Assembly: GCA_017442185.1 (NCBI GenBank) | Contig: JAFSAT010000024.1 | Coordinates: 1-64,000 of the forward strand | Length of the DNA: 64,000 nt | Source of the DNA: Bacteroidaceae bacterium | GTDB taxonomy: Bacteria > Bacteroidota > Bacteroidia > Bacteroidales > Bacteroidaceae | Direction of reading: 5' to 3' | Shown here: positions 52,792 to 60,982 of the stretch, piece after piece | How the letters are laid out: each line of letters opens with the position of its first letter | Position numbering within the stretch: the first letter of the stretch is position 1 | Position numbers and translations under genes: made by a program | The notes under the pieces: generated by a model | The model's input: only the letters and a program-made list of their open reading frames with translations | Told to the model about the DNA's origin: nothing | Database searches by the model: none

Positions 52792-52843
52792 ATAAAGTAT
52801 TACTTTTGCAAAAGGTGTATCTTCTGCAAAAGTAATACTTTAT
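52792..52843. promoter_or_regulatory. 19-bp inverted repeat with mirrored -7 boxes before the UXS gene
   Basis: ATAAAGTATTACTTTTGCA (52792-52810) is the exact reverse complement of 52825-52843, with a 14-bp spacer. Each arm holds TACTTTTG, a perfect -7 consensus: plus strand at 52801-52808, minus strand at 52827-52834. The minus copy is correctly placed to express UXS from about 52820. No -33 TTTG is present. There is no T-tract after the hairpin in the minus direction, so a terminator is less likely. Confidence 0.6.
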
Positions 52844-52856
52844 TTTTATCTTATCT

Positions 52857-54995
52857 TTATCTGTTAATATATTTTTTACCCGATTTTATGTATATCTGTC
52901 TGTTTTTCGGGTTGTTTGTAGGACGTCCCATTAGGTCGTAAGTTGCTCGTGAGTGTGTTTGTTCGGCGGATACACTCTCTATTGCGGTGTGATTGTCGAT
53001 GTGAAGTGTTGGGAGAGTGGGGGCTAATATGGCTTTCTCGCAGTCTGATTTGTTTGCTTTTGCGCGTATTTCTATTTGGTAGTCTCCTGTCGGTATTGTC
53101 GCGGGTATTTTGACGTTTCTTTTCAGTTCGCTGAAGCCGTGGTATGTCTTCCAATTGCTGTATGAGAAGAATGAACCGATGAGATATTCGTTGCCTATGC
53201 TGTCTATTGCGTATGCCGACAGTTTGCCGCTGAAGTCGGGAACGGAGCAATGTACTATGTTTTTAAGTGTTATTGCAATGGCTGTGAGTGAGGTTGCGCT
53301 TGTTTTGTTAAGTGTTATTTCTGAGGCTCCCAAGGTGTGTCCGTCGTCGTTGCCGTCATAGGGAGTGAGTCCTGTTGTGAGCCACGACTGATAACCGTAG
53401 TTTGTAACCTCGCCGCCTGTTCCGGCAGCCGTGGGTGTCATGTCTGTAATGAGGAAATAGCCGTTGCTGCTTCCTCCCCATCCCCAGCTTATGTGATAAT
53501 AGGGTTTTTTGTTCATGTATTTATAGCCGTCTATTACGTAGGCATGTGCAACACCCGATTCGGCTGCGCCGCAACATAGGATGGGGCGTTTTGCTTGCAG
53601 CTCGCTTTGTATGTGCTTGTGCCAGCCCTCTTCTGTGAAGAATGATTGGTCTACCATTATCATGCGGTCGTCGTAGTTCATGTTGGTGTATAGTGCGTGC
53701 ATTCCGTCGGTCTGCAATGCTCCGCTTTCGTTGGCTGAATAGTCCATTAATGCGGCGGCTCCGCAGGCTGCGCTGAGTGTTGCCACTGCATCGCCTTGTT
53801 CTTCGGTATATGAGCAGTAGAATGTGTTGTTGCCTATGCTGTATGTGTTTCCTTTTTTGGTGACTGTGAGGTAGCAGTTGACGCGCGACGAATTGTAGAG
53901 GTCGTTGGCATTTGTGGCACGCTTTACGATTGTCCACTCTGATGTTCCGGCCTTTTTCACTCCTACATAGAATCTGTATGTTCCGTCCTCGATGTCGTTG
54001 GGCATTGCATGTGTCAGATATTGTGTCTTATATAAGTTGTGAACCGGCAGGTTGGGGATTTCGAGCGGTGTGCCCACAGGGCGTATCATATTTCCATCTT
54101 TATCGGCAAGAATGATTTGTGTGGTGAAGTTTAAGGTTGCGTTGGTTATGTTAAGAAAATTGTAAAGTTCAAGGTAACCGTAATATTGTTTGGATACGGA
54201 AATTCCTGTGAGTATCATATATTGCATATTGCCGATTTTCAGTGTGCCTGTAAAATCGGGCACGTAACCTGCGTAGCGGTCGAGAATGTTGTCCCAGTCA
54301 AAAACTGTTTGTGAACATTCCCATTTTACGGGAATATTGTGTGTCTTTGTGGTGTAGCTTATGTCGTTGCCATACATTTGCGAGGGGTAGCGATGATAGG
54401 CCATCAGCTCGGACATTGCGGTGGCAAGGCATCCTACGACGCTTCTTTGTCCGTTTTGCATGGGACATTTGTTGTTAAAGGGGGCATTCTGATTGAAGGC
54501 TATTTCGCCCAACAATGGATTAACGAATGTTGTTTCGTCGCCCGGGTCGAGATTGTTATCGAGCGATTCGCCATTGCTTTTTTGCAGTGCGTTGCTGTAT
54601 GCCGTCAGCATGTGGCGCATTGCATCGGGGATATTGTCGATAGAGAAGCAGTCGGTATCGGAATATCCTATTACTTCGGGCAGGCAGTCGTCGGCCGATA
54701 CTATCACATAACCCGGAGCACCGTTGCCGAATGTATATACTTTGAATGCTTCGCTATCGTGCAGGCCGCCCGTTATGTCTGCTGTTGTTGCGGCAACTAC
54801 AAGTTGTGGCGCAGTTTCTGTACCTTTTGCGCTGTGTTGGGTGCGCTCTTTTTGCAGACGCTTGCCGAATACCGATTTTGCGATTGTGAGCATCTCTTGC
54901 GCTGAGCGCTCCTCTGCAGTTATTTTTAATGTGGGGTAAATGGTGAGAAGCAGTGTTGCTATGGCTGCTTTTAGAATATTTCCTAAGATTTTCAT
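52857..54995 (-). CDS. Secreted C10 family cysteine protease (streptopain-like) with an inserted domain
   Basis: The 712-residue protein has a signal peptide, an inhibitory propeptide of the Spi/streptopain type (about 30-160) and a papain-like catalytic domain. Cys189 lies in SVVGCLATAMSELM, His484 in GVAHAYVIDGY, and HISWGWGGSSNGYF follows. About 155 residues of beta-rich sequence (about 243-396) split the catalytic domain. The C-terminus has a YDLMGRPT...YIKSGKKY motif, similar to C-terminal sorting/tail domains of Bacteroidales secreted proteases, though I cannot say it is a T9SS signal. The start at 54995 gives a proper signal peptide; the frame extending to 55208 does not. Confidence 0.9.
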   Translation of the reverse strand: MKILGNILKAAIATLLLTIYPTLKITAEERSAQEMLTIAKSVFGKRLQKERTQHSAKGTETAPQLVVAATTADITGGLHDSEAFKVYTFGNGAPGYVIVSADDCLPEVIGYSDTDCFSIDNIPDAMRHMLTAYSNALQKSNGESLDNNLDPGDETTFVNPLLGEIAFNQNAPFNNKCPMQNGQRSVVGCLATAMSELMAYHRYPSQMYGNDISYTTKTHNIPVKWECSQTVFDWDNILDRYAGYVPDFTGTLKIGNMQYMILTGISVSKQYYGYLELYNFLNITNATLNFTTQIILADKDGNMIRPVGTPLEIPNLPVHNLYKTQYLTHAMPNDIEDGTYRFYVGVKKAGTSEWTIVKRATNANDLYNSSRVNCYLTVTKKGNTYSIGNNTFYCSYTEEQGDAVATLSAACGAAALMDYSANESGALQTDGMHALYTNMNYDDRMIMVDQSFFTEEGWHKHIQSELQAKRPILCCGAAESGVAHAYVIDGYKYMNKKPYYHISWGWGGSSNGYFLITDMTPTAAGTGGEVTNYGYQSWLTTGLTPYDGNDDGHTLGASEITLNKTSATSLTAIAITLKNIVHCSVPDFSGKLSAYAIDSIGNEYLIGSFFSYSNWKTYHGFSELKRNVKIPATIPTGDYQIEIRAKANKSDCEKAILAPTLPTLHIDNHTAIESVSAEQTHSRATYDLMGRPTNNPKNRQIYIKSGKKYINR

Positions 54996-55040
54996 TTTGT
55001 GATGTGTGATGTTAGATGTTATTGCTGATTTTTTCGGTTG

Positions 55041-55073
55041 CAAATATAGTATTTTGTTACTTAAATTTAGAAA
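55041..55073 (-). promoter_or_regulatory. Probable promoter of the C10 protease
   Basis: On the minus strand TATATTTG (55041-55048) matches the -7 box. TTTC (55070-55073) lies 21 bp upstream, one base from TTTG. The -33 region overlaps hairpin-element copy C. The stretch 54996-55277 otherwise holds no gene. Confidence 0.5.
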
Positions 55074-55117
55074 TTGTCTAAAATTATATCGCCAAATTTT
55101 TATAGAGTAAAAATAAG
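55067..55117 (+). repeat. Partial copy of the dispersed hairpin element (copy C)
   Basis: TTAGAAATTGTCTAAAATT, then TATATCGCCAAATTTTTATA and GAGTAAAAATAAG, aligns with the left half of the intact element (minus-strand orientation at 16068-16181). No matching right terminal repeat is seen before the next gene. Confidence 0.65.
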
Positions 55118-55277
55118 AATTGTTATGAGGAAAGAGAGAATAGAATGCTTGCGGAGTGGGAGTGCTGTTTATCTCTCTTTCCGTGATGTTGCCAAATGTT
55201 GAGGCCAATCAAGCAAAAGCCTACAACGAGCAGAGCTTGTCGGTTATCTGACCCCTAATATGCTTACAGCGACGCTG

Positions 55278-56411
55278 CTACCTTTTTTTAGTCGTAAAAA
55301 ATGCTATAAAGCCGTATACCACCGCTTGTGCCCACAGTAGGCGATAGTCTTTAATAACATCGGAGAGTGTGGCGCCTGTCTCGTTGATGCTTACAAAGCC
55401 ATTAATACCCGGTGTGGATGGCAAAAGATAAGAGACAGCCTTCCAAAAGGGTGGTACTGAGCTTTCGGGCCACGATATTCCGGATAGAAACAGAAAGGGC
55501 ACCGAGGTAAAGACAAAAAGCAACATGCAGCTCTCACGTTCGCGCACAAGGTGTCCGGCTGACACTGCAAGAAAAATGCAAGCAAGCAGAAAGGGTAGCA
55601 TGAAGGTTGCAAGCACAAGCGGACGGCTGAGCTGCGACAGACTGAACATTGCCGGCACCACACACAGAATATAGGCTGTTACGGGAATGTATATGGTGAA
55701 GTATGCTGCACTGCGTCCGGCAAGCATAGCAAGAGTGCCCGAGGTGCTCTCGGCTTTTATGGGCACTCCTCGCTCGCGGTCACTGCCCATGCGCATTCCA
55801 ATGCCCAAGAGCAGTGTCTGTTGCAGTATAAGAACAAGTATGGCCGGAATAACAAAATTTGCAAATCCTGTGGTGCTGTTGGCTATGTTGACGGCCTCGA
55901 AGCGTAAGGGGCTTACCGCAACTTCTGCCTGACGTTCGGTGTCACCTTTCAGCATCTTCTTTTGTATCTCTTTGTTCATCGAAATGCTCACCTCGGTGCA
56001 GGCAATAAGCATCGCTTTGTAATAAAAAAGGCTTGCCATGCTGCAATATATGCTCACATGTGCTTGCTCTCCTCTGTTAAGCATTTTCCCAAATTCATGC
56101 GGAATATATACTATGCCCTTTACCTTATTCTCGGCCATAAGTTCTTTTGCTTCAAGGAAATTGCTGCAATATCTCTTGATCGCAACCTCGGGCGAGGCAT
56201 CCACCTTTTGTGCGAAACTGCGCCCTTCAGGACTGTTCGACATGTTGCATACGGCAATGGGAATGTTACGTACAACCTCGTGCGAGTATATATAAGAGTA
56301 GAGTATAGGATAGCCCATCGGCACAAGTATGAAAAATACCATCACTCCAAGGTCTTTGATACACCGATGCAGCTCTTCAAAATATATGTCGAAAATCCTT
56401 TTCATTGTCAT
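55278..56411 (-). CDS. ABC-2 type permease subunit (second permease)
   Basis: The 377-residue membrane protein has one N-terminal transmembrane helix (VMVFFILVPMGYPILYSYIY), a large extracytoplasmic domain (about 45-200) and five C-terminal helices. This is the ABC2_membrane_3 layout used by drug and lipid exporters of the YhhJ/YbhR group. The start at 56411 overlaps the stop of the first permease by four bases. No ATPase gene is found in this operon. Confidence 0.85.
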   Translation of the reverse strand: MTMKRIFDIYFEELHRCIKDLGVMVFFILVPMGYPILYSYIYSHEVVRNIPIAVCNMSNSPEGRSFAQKVDASPEVAIKRYCSNFLEAKELMAENKVKGIVYIPHEFGKMLNRGEQAHVSIYCSMASLFYYKAMLIACTEVSISMNKEIQKKMLKGDTERQAEVAVSPLRFEAVNIANSTTGFANFVIPAILVLILQQTLLLGIGMRMGSDRERGVPIKAESTSGTLAMLAGRSAAYFTIYIPVTAYILCVVPAMFSLSQLSRPLVLATFMLPFLLACIFLAVSAGHLVRERESCMLLFVFTSVPFLFLSGISWPESSVPPFWKAVSYLLPSTPGINGFVSINETGATLSDVIKDYRLLWAQAVVYGFIAFFTTKKR

Positions 56412-57565
56412 TCGATATAAGGAAATGATGTGATGCTCCTCTTCAGTCGAGGCAGTATAAATATTGACAGCAGGCAGAATGTGAGCAATGCGGCATAGTG
56501 GATTGCCGATTCTGCAATCGGGTAGCCCAACAACGCCTGATTGCAATATATCATAAAATAGTGTCGCAAAGGAAACAGATTGCTAATCATCTCTATTGCT
56601 CCGCTCATACCCTCTATCGGAAAAGAGAATCCGGAGATTGAAAAAGAGACTACGCCCCACAGCGAGGCTATGCTCATTGCCCATCGTGGCGATGGCAAAA
56701 GACCTGCGAACAGCACGCCCAATGCTTGCGAGGCTGTCACGAACAGTAACGACGCTGCTATCATGCTCAATATTCCATCGTGAACGGGAAAATCTTTGCA
56801 GACATACAGATAAATGTTGTAAAACAGAGCCACCAACGAAAATATCATATTCCATGGCAACAGTTTCCCGACCAACGCCTTGCTTATGCTGCCATTTGCA
56901 AGCGCAAGCCATTCTTGGGCAGTGCCACGCTTGATTTCGGAGGTTATGCAGTAGGTAGTCAGCAGAAAAATCAGCAGTGAGAGTACACCCGGATAGAGGG
57001 TGTTGTTCAGATATATTGCATAACTGAGCCATGGATTACCTATTGCGTGAGTGTCAATGACAATTGGTTGCAGAAAGGTTTCAGCTTGTTGCTTTGTGGC
57101 ACCGTGCTGAAGCAACGTCGCACGACCTACGGCTGCATTTGCGAGCAGCGAGGTTATATACATATCTCTGTATGTGAGCGAGCCTGCTGCAAGATAACTG
57201 TAATTCAAGTAGAATGATACTGTGGGCTCCCTTCCCGAGAGGAGCTGCATTGCAGTCCCCTCGGGAAAGTAATAAAAGGCATAGATGTTGCCACGTTGCA
57301 TGGCTGTGGATGCTTCGTGAATGTCTGCATAACGCGCAACGACATTTACCTGTTGCAATGCGTCAAGTTCTCTGGTTATTCCGCGTGTTACGGATGTGTT
57401 GTCTGCATCAACAACAGCTACCGGAAGTTTTACGGGCAGACCACCCTCCATGAGTGTTCCAAACAGTATGAATGTACCAATCGGAGCCACCACGCTGCAA
57501 AAAATAAACAATGGACGCGAGACTATATTTTTTATTTCGCGTATGATAATTTTTGACAAACTCAT
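56408..57565 (-). CDS. ABC-2 type permease subunit (first permease)
   Basis: The 385-residue protein has the same architecture as its neighbour: an N-terminal helix (PLFIFCSVVAPIGTFILFG), a large periplasmic loop (about 45-180) and five or six C-terminal helices. The pair would form a heterodimeric transmembrane unit. It begins 4 bp after the HlyD gene and its stop overlaps the second permease start. Confidence 0.86.
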   Translation of the reverse strand: MSLSKIIIREIKNIVSRPLFIFCSVVAPIGTFILFGTLMEGGLPVKLPVAVVDADNTSVTRGITRELDALQQVNVVARYADIHEASTAMQRGNIYAFYYFPEGTAMQLLSGREPTVSFYLNYSYLAAGSLTYRDMYITSLLANAAVGRATLLQHGATKQQAETFLQPIVIDTHAIGNPWLSYAIYLNNTLYPGVLSLLIFLLTTYCITSEIKRGTAQEWLALANGSISKALVGKLLPWNMIFSLVALFYNIYLYVCKDFPVHDGILSMIAASLLFVTASQALGVLFAGLLPSPRWAMSIASLWGVVSFSISGFSFPIEGMSGAIEMISNLFPLRHYFMIYCNQALLGYPIAESAIHYAALLTFCLLSIFILPRLKRSITSFPYIE

Positions 57566-57569
57566 ACGG

Positions 57570-58550
57570 CTATCTTCTTATAATCACCGACATTCCCGGA
57601 CGCAGCCCATTTACCTTTTTCATGGGGCGTGCACGTATCTCAAAGGTCTTTATGTCATACTCTCCACTGCTTTTTGTGGCACGCCACACTGCGTATGTTC
57701 CCAAATCTTTCATGTAGTAAAATTCCACTGTCACCTCCTTGTCGAGTGCCGGAATATAGGCTGTTACTCTGTCGCCGATATTGTAGTTGCGCAGATAATC
57801 TTCGCGGATGTTGAAGCTTATCCACATATCGTCGAGATAGGCGATGTTCATGATAGGAGCACCCGAACCTACAAGCTCGCCCTCGTTTGGGAAAATTTCG
57901 CTCACCTCTCCATCTTTAACGGCTGTGAGTGCAAGTTCGTTCAGATACGAGTCAACCTCTTCTACAACACCCTGTGCCTCTCTGAGCTTTGCGGCAGCCA
58001 TCTCCTTATCTTCAATTTCGGCACCTTTGAGCGCAAGCTCATATTCGGCTTTTGCCGCACGCTCGGTTGCAAGAGCCGCATTAAGTGCGGCTTCGGCCTC
58101 GTCGCGATTTTGTGCCGTGGTAACTCCCGACTCATAAAGATTATTGATGCGTGTGAATGTTTTTTGTGCAATCTCAAGTGCGGCACGTGCTTTTTGCCAA
58201 AGTTCATAGGCTGCTTTTTTTTGTTCGGGGCGTGTGCCGAGTCGAACCTTTTCGCTCATGGCTGTTGCAGCCTCTTCGAGTGCTTTTGCCTGCACCGACT
58301 GTGCGTATACATCGGGTGCCTCAATGCTTGCGACAGTGTCGCCGGCCTGCACCCTGTCGCCCTCTCTCACATATAGCCGCAGTATGCGTCCCGGAACCTT
58401 GCTTGACACTCTGAATTCTGTTGCTTCGGCCTCACCTTGTATAATGTCGCTTGTACGACCCAGTGTAAATTCTCCTATTATACCTACTATCGCTATTATG
58501 GCAACGAGTGTTGCTGCCACAATTATTATGTTACGTTCTTCTCTCGACAT
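57570..58550 (-). CDS. HlyD-family periplasmic adaptor
   Basis: The 326-residue protein has one N-terminal transmembrane helix (IIIVAATLVAIIAIVGIIG), a lipoyl/barrel-hybrid motif (VSSKVPGRILRLYVREGDRV) and a long alpha-helical hairpin (about 75-200, Ala/Glu-rich). It ends with a beta-barrel closed by GLRPGMSVIIR. This is the YhiI/EmrA-type adaptor. It connects the permeases to the TolC channel encoded 9 bp upstream. Confidence 0.9.
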   Translation of the reverse strand: MSREERNIIIVAATLVAIIAIVGIIGEFTLGRTSDIIQGEAEATEFRVSSKVPGRILRLYVREGDRVQAGDTVASIEAPDVYAQSVQAKALEEAATAMSEKVRLGTRPEQKKAAYELWQKARAALEIAQKTFTRINNLYESGVTTAQNRDEAEAALNAALATERAAKAEYELALKGAEIEDKEMAAAKLREAQGVVEEVDSYLNELALTAVKDGEVSEIFPNEGELVGSGAPIMNIAYLDDMWISFNIREDYLRNYNIGDRVTAYIPALDKEVTVEFYYMKDLGTYAVWRATKSSGEYDIKTFEIRARPMKKVNGLRPGMSVIIRR

Positions 58551-58559
58551 AATTTAAAT

Positions 58560-60017
58560 TTATTTGAGTGTTCCTAATGCCCATTGCAGGTAGGTGTGTG
58601 CCATTATGGCGTCAATGTGTGCATCAATTTGGGCTGAGTGTGCCTTGAGCCAGCCTGTTTGTGCTTCAAGTACATTCTCGCTTGTGGCTACACCCTCGCC
58701 GAAACTCAGTTTTGCACTGCGCAGATTCTCTTCGGCTTCGCGTATGCTGTTTGTGGCAAGTGTCAGACGCTTGTATGCTTCGTTCATCTTTTGCCGCGCC
58801 TGTCGTGCTTGCAATTCTATCTTTTGCCTTGCATCCTCCAAGGTGTAGCGTGCAATAACCGTTTCGGCTTTGGCTGCTTTTACTTTGTGAATATCTTCGC
58901 CCCAATTCCAAATGGGAATGTTCAGTTGCAGACCTATGTTCCACATTCCGCGCATCTTCTTGCTGAAGCCGTTTGTGAGGTTAGGGCTGCTTGCTATATA
59001 GTTGGCGGCAAGGGATAATTGTGGCATAAGCTCGGCGCGTGCCATGTTTGTAATCTGTTTACGTATCTCTATGGCTGATTCAAGGCTGCGAAGTTCGGGA
59101 CGGTTGTTTATGTCTCCTTCTATGGTTGGTAACGGTGGCAGTGGAACGGTGCTGAGTGTCTCATCGGCGAGCGTAGGATTGCTTTCCATCGGAAGACCGC
59201 ACAGCATGCACAATTGCATGCGGGCGAGTGTCACTCCGTTGTCAACCTCTAAAAGTGCCATTTGTACTTCGTTTAATCGTACATTGACATTTAAAAGTTC
59301 GCTCTCTGTTGCCATTCCCTCTTTTTTCATTTTTTCAACATCGTCGCGCAATTGTGTGACAAATGTTACAAGAGCATTGGCCAGACGTTGTTTGTTTACG
59401 AGTGATATTACCAGCCAATAGGCTTGGTCTACGGCGAGCAGTGTCTCCCGATGTGCAATGTCGTTGCCTGCGTGTGCAATTTCTTCGCTGTATTGTGTTA
59501 TTTTGTTGTATGCTGTTATTTTGCCTCCCATGAAGATGGGCTGTTTAAGTGTGAGTGCCGCAATGTAGATGTTGCGTGTTTCCAATGTGAGGGCATCGGT
59601 GAGCGAATGTCCCAATGTGTTGAGTGGCTCGGCAATGTTTGAGGATGCTATGGTATTTAGCAGATTGCTTAGTTCGGGAAATGATGTTGCCAATGGTTTT
59701 AGCACTTCTGCTCCTTGTTGCTGAATGAGGCTTCCGATATTGTTTATTATCTCTTTTTTTCTGTTGTCCAGCAGTGAAATGTTTTTTTGATTATGGAGGT
59801 ATATGCCTTGCATTGATATTTTAGGGAGATAATCGGTGAACGCAGCTTTTCGATTATGGTGCTCAACTGTAACCTGTTGCTGTGCGATGAGTATCTTTTT
59901 GTTCTCTTGAAGTGCAAGGGAACGGCAGTTTTCCAAGCTTAATGTTTGCTGTTGTGCTGTTAATGCAATTGTGCAAAGGCTTAGGCTTACGGAGGTTGTT
60001 ATTTTTCTGAGGTTCAT
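58560..60017 (-). CDS. TolC-family outer-membrane channel (ABC/HlyD exporter)
   Basis: The 485-residue protein has a signal peptide (KITTSVSLSLCTIALTA) and the two-fold repeated outer-membrane efflux domain of long helices (LSLENCRSLALQENKKILIA; LEDARQKIELQARQARQKM). It is the first gene of the exporter operon. Met at 60017 is chosen because it follows a 51-bp palindrome. The alternative ATG at 60029 lies inside that hairpin. Confidence 0.92.
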   Translation of the reverse strand: MNLRKITTSVSLSLCTIALTAQQQTLSLENCRSLALQENKKILIAQQQVTVEHHNRKAAFTDYLPKISMQGIYLHNQKNISLLDNRKKEIINNIGSLIQQQGAEVLKPLATSFPELSNLLNTIASSNIAEPLNTLGHSLTDALTLETRNIYIAALTLKQPIFMGGKITAYNKITQYSEEIAHAGNDIAHRETLLAVDQAYWLVISLVNKQRLANALVTFVTQLRDDVEKMKKEGMATESELLNVNVRLNEVQMALLEVDNGVTLARMQLCMLCGLPMESNPTLADETLSTVPLPPLPTIEGDINNRPELRSLESAIEIRKQITNMARAELMPQLSLAANYIASSPNLTNGFSKKMRGMWNIGLQLNIPIWNWGEDIHKVKAAKAETVIARYTLEDARQKIELQARQARQKMNEAYKRLTLATNSIREAEENLRSAKLSFGEGVATSENVLEAQTGWLKAHSAQIDAHIDAIMAHTYLQWALGTLK

Positions 60018-60020
60018 TAT

Positions 60021-60071
60021 TAAAAGCATTATATCGCATGTGAATGATTCACATGCGATATAATGCTTTTA
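60021..60071. promoter_or_regulatory. 51-bp near-perfect palindrome before the exporter operon
   Basis: Positions 60021-60045 are the exact reverse complement of 60047-60071, with one central base. It starts three bases upstream of the TolC start codon and 26 bp after the upstream gene's stop. In RNA it would be a 25-bp hairpin over the ribosome landing zone. In DNA it could be an operator. It may also terminate the valS group, although the T-tract is short (four T). Confidence 0.8.
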
Positions 60072-60097
60072 TCGGGTGTTTTGTTCTTTCTTTGAGA

Positions 60098-60976
60098 TTA
60101 TTTCAGCTCAAAATCGTTGTATCCGATCATGTTTCCATCCACAAAGATGTGTACTCGGTATTTTCCTGCTTGAAGATACTCTTCAACGTCCCAATAGAGA
60201 GTGTGTTCTTGTGCTTCTCCTGTATATTCCGTATATTTCTTTATGGAGTAGTTTATCTCTTTGTTTTCGTAGGTGAATATGTTACCTGATGCTTTTGTAA
60301 GCACGTTGCCGTCGGGGGCTGTGATGCGCACATAGATTGTTTTTTCGCCGGTGGATGCTGTTATGTTTTTGTCAAGAGTGAAGTTTATTACAAGTTTCTT
60401 GGCGCTCTTCAGCTTGCGTACCTCTCTTCCGCTTTTTTTGGCGGGGAACATCTTTATTCCTATTGCATCGAGCTGTGAGGCAAGTTCTACTTTTTCGGTA
60501 AGTGCTTCTTTCTCTTCGTGCAATGTTGTTATTTGCTTAGAGGCTTCGTGGTAGCGTTCTTTTACACGTTTATTCTCTTTTTTAAGTTTTGTGTTTATTT
60601 TGTTTAGAGAATCTATTTGTAATACGTAGCTGCGCATCACTGCACGCAAGGTGTTCAACTCTTTTTTCAGACGTGTTATTTCGGCTGCATCGGTGGCTTT
60701 CGTCTGTCGGAGCTCTTCGAGAAGCTGTTGTGTGCGAAGCTTTTCTTGTTCGAGCTTTGCTTGCAACGAGTCGTTGGTGATGCGTATTTTCAACTCGTCG
60801 TATTGTGTTGCAAAGTTGGCATATTCATTTTCCAATTCCTCTTTTTCGAGGGCGAAAAGTTCCTGCATGTCTGCATTTTGTTTTTCGCTTTTGTTCCATA
60901 AATATCCCAATGCTATGGCTGCTGCAAGCAGAACTGCTATCAGGGCAAAAAGTGCTATTTTTAGTTTGTTGCTCAT
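60098..60976 (-). CDS. Coiled-coil inner-membrane protein of unknown function
   Basis: The 292-residue protein has one N-terminal membrane helix (KIALFALIAVLLAAAIALGY), then about 150 residues of continuous coiled coil (EKEELENEYANF ... LHEEKEALTEKVELASQLD). A C-terminal beta-rich domain of about 100 residues follows (LVINFTLDKNITASTGEKTI, ending YRVHIFVDGNMIGYNDFELK). The family is common in Bacteroidales and unnamed. The protein would be anchored in the inner membrane with its beta domain in the periplasm. It is 6 bp downstream of valS. Confidence 0.82.
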   Translation of the reverse strand: MSNKLKIALFALIAVLLAAAIALGYLWNKSEKQNADMQELFALEKEELENEYANFATQYDELKIRITNDSLQAKLEQEKLRTQQLLEELRQTKATDAAEITRLKKELNTLRAVMRSYVLQIDSLNKINTKLKKENKRVKERYHEASKQITTLHEEKEALTEKVELASQLDAIGIKMFPAKKSGREVRKLKSAKKLVINFTLDKNITASTGEKTIYVRITAPDGNVLTKASGNIFTYENKEINYSIKKYTEYTGEAQEHTLYWDVEEYLQAGKYRVHIFVDGNMIGYNDFELK

Positions 60977-60982
60977 AGATGG

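Noticed and set aside
52792..52843. Invertible promoter (phase switch)
   Set aside because: The arms fit, but the 14-bp spacer is too short to hold a promoter that could be flipped, and no invertase gene is near.
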